A DNA stretch of 64,000 bases. Origin: Blautia sp. BIOML-A1. Its GTDB lineage: Bacteria > Bacillota > Clostridia > Lachnospirales > Lachnospiraceae. Position 1 is the stretch's first letter. Each line of letters opens with the position of its first letter. The notes under the pieces are model-generated. The model did not search any database and was not told the origin of the DNA. It saw only the letters and a program-made list of their open reading frames with translations. Below, piece after piece: positions 60,034 through 64,000 of this stretch. The stretch lies in NCBI RefSeq assembly GCF_009883055.1, contig NZ_WWVR01000011.1, positions 105,133 to 169,132 of the forward strand, read 5' to 3'. The translations under genes and the position numbers were made by a program.

Positions 60034-60738
60034 ATGATACAGATTGCAATTGTGGAAGATGAAGAAATTTACGTAAAACAATTAACAGAGTATATCCGGA
60101 AATATCAAACGGAAAGGGGAAGATCAATAAAGGTTACGGTATTTGGTGATGGAGAAGATATCATTGAGAATTACAGTGGTGGTTTTGACATTATTCTGAT
60201 GGATATTCAGATGCGGTTCATGGACGGTATGACAACTGCAGAAAAAATCCGTCAGATGGATCAGAAAGTAATTATTATGTTTATTACAAATATGATTCAA
60301 TATGCAGTACGTGGATATGAAGTTGATGCAATGGATTATGTAGTAAAACCAGTTGAGTACTTTTCTTTTTCGCAGAAATTGGATAAAGCAGTTGGACGTA
60401 TGCGCTCTGAGGTTAAAGAATTTCTTACGATTCCGACTGGAGAAGGAGTTGTAAAGATAGATATAGCAGATATCTATTATATTGAGGGGCAGAGACATAA
60501 TGTAATCTATTATACTTCGAGAGGAGATTACTGTTCAAGAATTACAATGAAAGAACTCGAAGAAAAACTTGCAGTACATAATTTTTTTCGATGTGCAAAG
60601 GGATATCTGGTAAATATGAATCATGTAGAGGGGTTTGTTGGTTCTGATTGTGTGATTCATAATGTACATATACCTGTCAGCAGAACCAGAAAAAAAGAAT
60701 TCATGAATCTGCTTCTGCAAAACCTCAATATGGAATGA
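60034..60738 (+). CDS. LytTR-family response regulator (AgrA/VirR-like)
   Basis: 234 residues: receiver domain with acidic pocket E8-D9, phospho-acceptor D57 (ILMDIQM) and Lys in 'DYVVKPVEYF'; C-terminal LytTR DNA-binding domain ('DIADIYYIEGQRHNVIYYT', 'FFRCAKGYLVNMNHV'). ATG 60034 has GGAGGG 6 bp upstream. LytTR proteins bind pairs of ~9-bp direct repeats 21-22 bp apart; such a pair lies upstream of the GH3 gene 2 kb away. Stop codon 24 bp before the kinase start. Confidence 0.93.
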   Translation: MIQIAIVEDEEIYVKQLTEYIRKYQTERGRSIKVTVFGDGEDIIENYSGGFDIILMDIQMRFMDGMTTAEKIRQMDQKVIIMFITNMIQYAVRGYEVDAMDYVVKPVEYFSFSQKLDKAVGRMRSEVKEFLTIPTGEGVVKIDIADIYYIEGQRHNVIYYTSRGDYCSRITMKELEEKLAVHNFFRCAKGYLVNMNHVEGFVGSDCVIHNVHIPVSRTRKKEFMNLLLQNLNME

Positions 60739-60761
60739 TTTCATGTGAAATGGAGGATACT

Positions 60762-62069
60762 ATGTTATATCAGGATATTCCGAGAATTTATACGGCAATA
60801 GCAGAGTGGGGATCATGTCTGGTTTATCTTTATATCCTAAAAAAAGAAAACATGAAATCTGTACATTTTCTGGCAGGCAGTCTTTTCATGCTGGCAATGC
60901 AGAGTATCTTTCTGACTTTAACAGGCAATGTAACTGAAATTTTGTGGATTCCCTGTATGATGACCGCTGCAGGTATGATGTATATATTTCTTATGGTCGG
61001 AGGAAATATGAAGCCTCTGGGAGCGGCTTATTGCTGTGCTCGCGCATTTGTTCTTGCTGAGTTTACAGCTTCGCTGCAGTGGCAGATGGTATCTGGTGTA
61101 CAGACATGGGGAAATCAGAGCATCTGGGTTGAAATTCTGATCACGATGGTTATTTTTGGAGGCTGCTTTACTATTGATATTTATTTAGAAAAAGATCTTC
61201 TGAAGCAGAATTATCTTGAACAGATGACAGTAAAGGAAGTAGCAGCGGCGGCAATCATGGCTGTTGCAATCTTTGCTTTTAGTAATCTGAGCTTTTTAAA
61301 TGAAAATGCACCATTTGCGAGCAGAGAACGTGCAGATATTTTTTCTATCAGAACACTGATTGATTTTGGAGGTATTGCAATCCTGCATGCTTATCAGAGC
61401 AGGATAAGTGAGTATGTTGCCGAGAAAGAACTTTCAGTGATGAACGTGATGTTGAAAAGCCAGTATGAACAATACCGAAATTATCAGGACAGCCTGGATC
61501 TCATACAAATGAAATACCATGATCTGAAACACCAGATAACGGGACTTCGTGCGGAATCAGATGAAGAGAAACGAAAAAAATGGATTGATTCCATGGAAAA
61601 TGAAATCGCTGCTTTTGAAAATATAAGCAGAACGGGGAATCAGGTACTTGATACGATTTTGGCAGCTAAGATTTTCCACTGTCGAAAAAATCATATACAG
61701 ATTACCTGTGTGGCAGATGGAAAATTATTGGATCATATGCATGTAACCGATATATGTTCTATATTTGGAAATGCTTTGGATAATGCGATTGAACATGTAA
61801 TTTTGATTCCAGATCCGGAAAAAAGACTGATCCATCTGACAGTATCCGCCCAAAAAGGATTTGTGTTCATCAAGATAGAGAATTATTGTGAAGCAGAAAT
61901 TTCCAAAAATGAGGAGGATCTGATTACAACAACAAAAAAGGATAGTAAAAACCATGGTTTTGGATTGAAGAGTATTCGTACAGCTGTAGAAAAATATGAT
62001 GGTTCTGTAGTATTTGGAGTACAGCAGAATTGGTTTGAATTAAAGATTCTTTTACCCAGAGTATTGTAA
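60762..62069 (+). CDS. GHKL-type sensor histidine kinase (AgrC-like)
   Basis: 435 residues: about six N-terminal helices, linker, dimerisation/phospho-accepting 'MKYHDLKHQITGLRAE' (His), then the GHKL ATPase with N-box 'IFGNALDNAIEHV' and G-box 'KNHGFGLKSIRTAVEKYDG'. The F-box is minimal, as in AgrC types. ATG 60762 follows GGAGG (60753-60757); the frame extends nine codons upstream. The signal, probably a peptide or envelope state, is unknown; no peptide precursor gene is seen nearby. Confidence 0.92.
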   Translation: MLYQDIPRIYTAIAEWGSCLVYLYILKKENMKSVHFLAGSLFMLAMQSIFLTLTGNVTEILWIPCMMTAAGMMYIFLMVGGNMKPLGAAYCCARAFVLAEFTASLQWQMVSGVQTWGNQSIWVEILITMVIFGGCFTIDIYLEKDLLKQNYLEQMTVKEVAAAAIMAVAIFAFSNLSFLNENAPFASRERADIFSIRTLIDFGGIAILHAYQSRISEYVAEKELSVMNVMLKSQYEQYRNYQDSLDLIQMKYHDLKHQITGLRAESDEEKRKKWIDSMENEIAAFENISRTGNQVLDTILAAKIFHCRKNHIQITCVADGKLLDHMHVTDICSIFGNALDNAIEHVILIPDPEKRLIHLTVSAQKGFVFIKIENYCEAEISKNEEDLITTTKKDSKNHGFGLKSIRTAVEKYDGSVVFGVQQNWFELKILLPRVL

Positions 62070-62085
62070 TGCTCTGGGTATTTTT
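62053..62085 (+). terminator. intrinsic terminator of the two-component operon
   Basis: TACCCAGAG / CTCTGGGTA (62053-62061 with 62072-62080), T5; the kinase stop codon lies in the loop. Confidence 0.9.
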
Positions 62086-62102
62086 GTTGCCAAGCATACG
62101 AC

Positions 62103-62126
62103 AAAAAGGTCCGGTGGACCTTTTTT
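62103..62126 (+). terminator. second intrinsic terminator
   Basis: AAAAAGGTCC / GGACCTTTTT, loop GGT, T6; symmetric and therefore also active on the minus strand. Confidence 0.85.
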
Positions 62127-62130
62127 AGTA

Positions 62131-62193
62131 TTTTGTGCCATATTTGCTGCATCTTGTGCCAAAAGCGGCACGAAATAATATCCATGTTATAGT
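62131..62193 (+). promoter_or_regulatory. LytTR-type direct repeats and promoter of the GH3 gene
   Basis: TTTTGTGCC (62131-62139) and TCTTGTGCC (62152-62160): 9-bp direct repeats starting exactly 21 bp apart (two helical turns). The second ends a few bp before the -35 position; -10 TATAGT at 62188-62193 with no recognisable -35. This is the layout of an AgrA/LytTR-activated promoter. Confidence 0.7.
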
Positions 62194-62251
62194 AATGCCA
62201 ACAGGAAATGATACCTGAAAAAAACGAGAGAGTCAAAGGAGGAAAAAGAGA

Positions 62252-63928
62252 ATGATCAGTGTTGAAATGGAAGATGTTCTGGCGGTATTACAATTATGCA
62301 AACCGTATATTATCGGTATTATTGCTGCACTTGTAATTGGAATCGTAATTATGACCGCATGCCGCAGGATGTCCAGGGACAAAAGATTTCTGATAAGAAG
62401 GGAAGCTGCGATCGCAATGGTTCTTGCAGTTGTTGTCTGCGTGAATATGATCTGTTTTGGACCAATGGCTACGTTGATTGGACTTGCAACGGGAAATGGA
62501 ACTTTAAGCGATGAAACAAATGAAGAAGCTGCGGAAGTGGCAGAAGAAATTATGGAAGACGGAATTGTTCTTCTGAAGAATGAAAGCCTGCTTCCTTTAA
62601 ATGAAACAAATAAACTGAATATTTTTGGCTGGGAATCTATCAATCCGGCTTACGGAGGAGCTGGTTCCGGTGGAATTAATGATCTGTATGATATTGTCAG
62701 TCTGAATCAGGGACTTGAAAATGCCGGATTTTCTATTAACCAGGAACTGGTTGATTTTTATAACAATTATGGTGCAGATAATCCGGAAATGTCTATCCAG
62801 AAACAGAGCTGGACATTACCGGAGCCACCTGTAGATACGTATAGTGATGAGCTTATTAAAGGTGCAAAAGAGTATTCTGATGTGGCAGTTGTGGTTCTTT
62901 CCAGAAAAGCAGGTGAAGGTCATAATGATATTCCTATGGATGTAAAAAAAGCAGCCTATGATAATAATTCAGATGAATATGATGATTTTCCTGAGGGAGA
63001 GCATTATTTACAGCTTTCACAAACTGAGAGAGATATGGTGGATATGGTTTGCTCAAATTTTGATAATGTGATTGTGATTTATAATGGAGCAAATCAGTTT
63101 GAACTTGGTTTCGTAGATGAATATCCACAGATTAAATCTGTTGTATGGTGTCCCGGAACTGGAAATGTGGGATTTGATGCACTTGGTAAAGTTTTTTCAG
63201 GAGAAGTCAATCCTTCCGGAAAAACACCGGATACATTTATTTATGATATGACGACTGCTCCGTGGTGGAATAATGCAGAAAAAATCGAGTATACAAATCT
63301 GGCAGATATGGCAGTTGAGGGAATGAATGCAGGAACTGCTCAGGTGTATGCTCCAGCATTTACCAATTATGTGGAAGGTATTTATGTAGGATATAAATAC
63401 TATGAAACAGCTGCACAGGAAGGTGCGATTGATTACGACAAGACTGTACAGTATCCATTTGGATATGGTCTGAGTTACACAGAATTTGAACAGAAAATGG
63501 GCGAACTGGAGGAAAAAGACGGACAGATTTCTGTAGATGTGGAAGTAACCAACACCGGAGATGTTGCCGGAAAAGATGTAGTAGAAGTGTATTATAATCC
63601 ACCATATACAAATGGCGGAATTGAGAAATCTTCTGCAAATCTGATCGAGTTTGCAAAAACAGAGCTGCTTCAGCCGGGAAAATCTCAGACCGTTACAGTT
63701 ACATTTAGTATAGAAGATATGGCCTCTTATGATGAGAATAATGCAAAAGCGTATGTTCTTGAACAAGGCGATTATGTGATCTCTATCAACAGCGATTCAC
63801 ACACTGTGCTGGATCAGAAAACTTATACTGCAGATGCTGATGTAGTATATGAGGGAGAAAATAAAAGAGCATCAGATAATACTGCAGCAACAAATGTATT
63901 TGAAGATGCAAAAGGAGCATTCCTGTAA
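62252..63928 (+). CDS. membrane-anchored GH3 C-terminal/Fn3 protein lacking the catalytic barrel
   Basis: 558 residues. Two helices at ~18-36 and ~52-72, then a GH3_C domain ('EIMEDGIVLLKNESLLPL', 'GWESINPAYGGAGSGG', acid/base region SRKAGEGHND, 'YNGANQFELGFVDEYP', 'VNPSGKTPDTF', 'VQYPFGYGLSYTEF') and an Fn3-like domain ('VTNTGDVAGKDVVEVYYNPP'). In Lachnospiraceae homologues of inverted order, a linker FDDARGDVTYLSR then leads to the GH3_N barrel with the nucleophile. Here the frame ends at FEDAKGAFL, right in that linker. So it is either a truncated beta-glucosidase or a stand-alone half. RBS AAAGGAGG. Confidence 0.82.
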   Translation: MISVEMEDVLAVLQLCKPYIIGIIAALVIGIVIMTACRRMSRDKRFLIRREAAIAMVLAVVVCVNMICFGPMATLIGLATGNGTLSDETNEEAAEVAEEIMEDGIVLLKNESLLPLNETNKLNIFGWESINPAYGGAGSGGINDLYDIVSLNQGLENAGFSINQELVDFYNNYGADNPEMSIQKQSWTLPEPPVDTYSDELIKGAKEYSDVAVVVLSRKAGEGHNDIPMDVKKAAYDNNSDEYDDFPEGEHYLQLSQTERDMVDMVCSNFDNVIVIYNGANQFELGFVDEYPQIKSVVWCPGTGNVGFDALGKVFSGEVNPSGKTPDTFIYDMTTAPWWNNAEKIEYTNLADMAVEGMNAGTAQVYAPAFTNYVEGIYVGYKYYETAAQEGAIDYDKTVQYPFGYGLSYTEFEQKMGELEEKDGQISVDVEVTNTGDVAGKDVVEVYYNPPYTNGGIEKSSANLIEFAKTELLQPGKSQTVTVTFSIEDMASYDENNAKAYVLEQGDYVISINSDSHTVLDQKTYTADADVVYEGENKRASDNTAATNVFEDAKGAFL

Positions 63929-64000
63929 TTCATTAAAAGCGCCAATTGAATAAAAAAGAACCTCAAGGTATGATTGAGTTGCATCTTGGCGGATGTAAGC
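63929..64000. other. unassigned tail, possible junction with foreign sequence
   Basis: The sequence after the GH3 stop does not continue the expected GH3_N coding frame in any frame on the plus strand. The minus strand has an open frame across the last ~95 bp (…YLEVLFYSIGAFNEL…), which could be the end of a gene of a mobile element. Too short to decide. Confidence 0.25.

Noticed and set aside
63929..64000. End of an insertion sequence truncating the GH3 gene
   Set aside because: Only ~70 bp are visible; no inverted repeat, target duplication or recognisable transposase could be established, so it is noted only as an unassigned tail.

Overview
The window looks like a chromosomal segment of a low-GC, Gram-positive anaerobe of the Clostridia, most likely Lachnospiraceae (Blautia/Ruminococcus-like). 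This rests on strong AGGAGG ribosome sites, the A/T-rich intergenic style, LacI- and ROK-controlled sugar operons, a membrane-anchored GH3 protein with inverted domain order, collagen-like and MATE genes, and CooC-type nickel chaperones. No rRNA, tRNA, CRISPR array or complete insertion sequence was found.

Layout. 1-2.4 kb: two convergent MATE exporters, the first cut by the left edge. 2.5-8.7 kb: a polyamine operon (arginine decarboxylase, spermidine synthase, agmatinase, carboxy(nor)spermidine dehydrogenase and decarboxylase). It sits behind a sigma70 promoter and a roughly 300-nt highly structured leader RNA that ends in an intrinsic terminator. 8.8-10.5 kb: a family-2 glycosyltransferase and a collagen-like Gly-X-Y protein. 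10.7-16.1 kb: a peptide/nickel-type ABC importer whose binding-protein gene carries one in-frame TAG where the family has Trp. 16.3-17.9 kb: a membrane protein of unknown function.

17.9-38.9 kb: a large sugar/hydroxy-acid locus. It holds three LacI-type regulators, a CHR transporter pair, a phosphofructokinase homologue, an NMT1/Ssu-type ABC importer with duplicated binding proteins, two class II aldolases, a SIS isomerase/deaminase, NagB- and NagA-like enzymes, a divergent triosephosphate isomerase, a LarA-family nickel racemase/epimerase homologue with LarC1 alone, an ECF S component, a small kinase and an aldose epimerase. Palindromes around AAACGTTT recur in front of four of its transcription units at strikingly regular distances from the -10 boxes. 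The gene set resembles a private glycolysis for an unidentified phosphorylated (amino/acidic) sugar. 39.2-45.3 kb: M42 peptidase, glycerol dehydrogenase, then a ROK regulator with an alcohol dehydrogenase and a GPH symporter. 45.4-49.6 kb: a decayed amino-acid ABC importer, internally deleted, next to an intact D-aminoacylase and a YgeY-like M20 hydrolase.

49.7-53.6 kb: a HAD phosphatase, a small protein plus CarD-like regulator, and a MATE exporter with a cytidylate-kinase-like gene behind a leader of two terminator hairpins sharing the loop GTAARTCCA. 53.6-59.9 kb: the most intriguing block. A TetR regulator is flanked by two near-identical promoter/operator copies, one leading to a DUF3786-like gene and the other to CooC - MoxR AAA+ - VWA protein - zinc ribbon - second CooC. 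This looks like a self-contained metallocentre-maturation system without its client enzyme. 60.0-64.0 kb: a LytTR response regulator and GHKL kinase, followed by a promoter with two 9-bp direct repeats 21 bp apart driving a GH3 gene that lacks its catalytic barrel.
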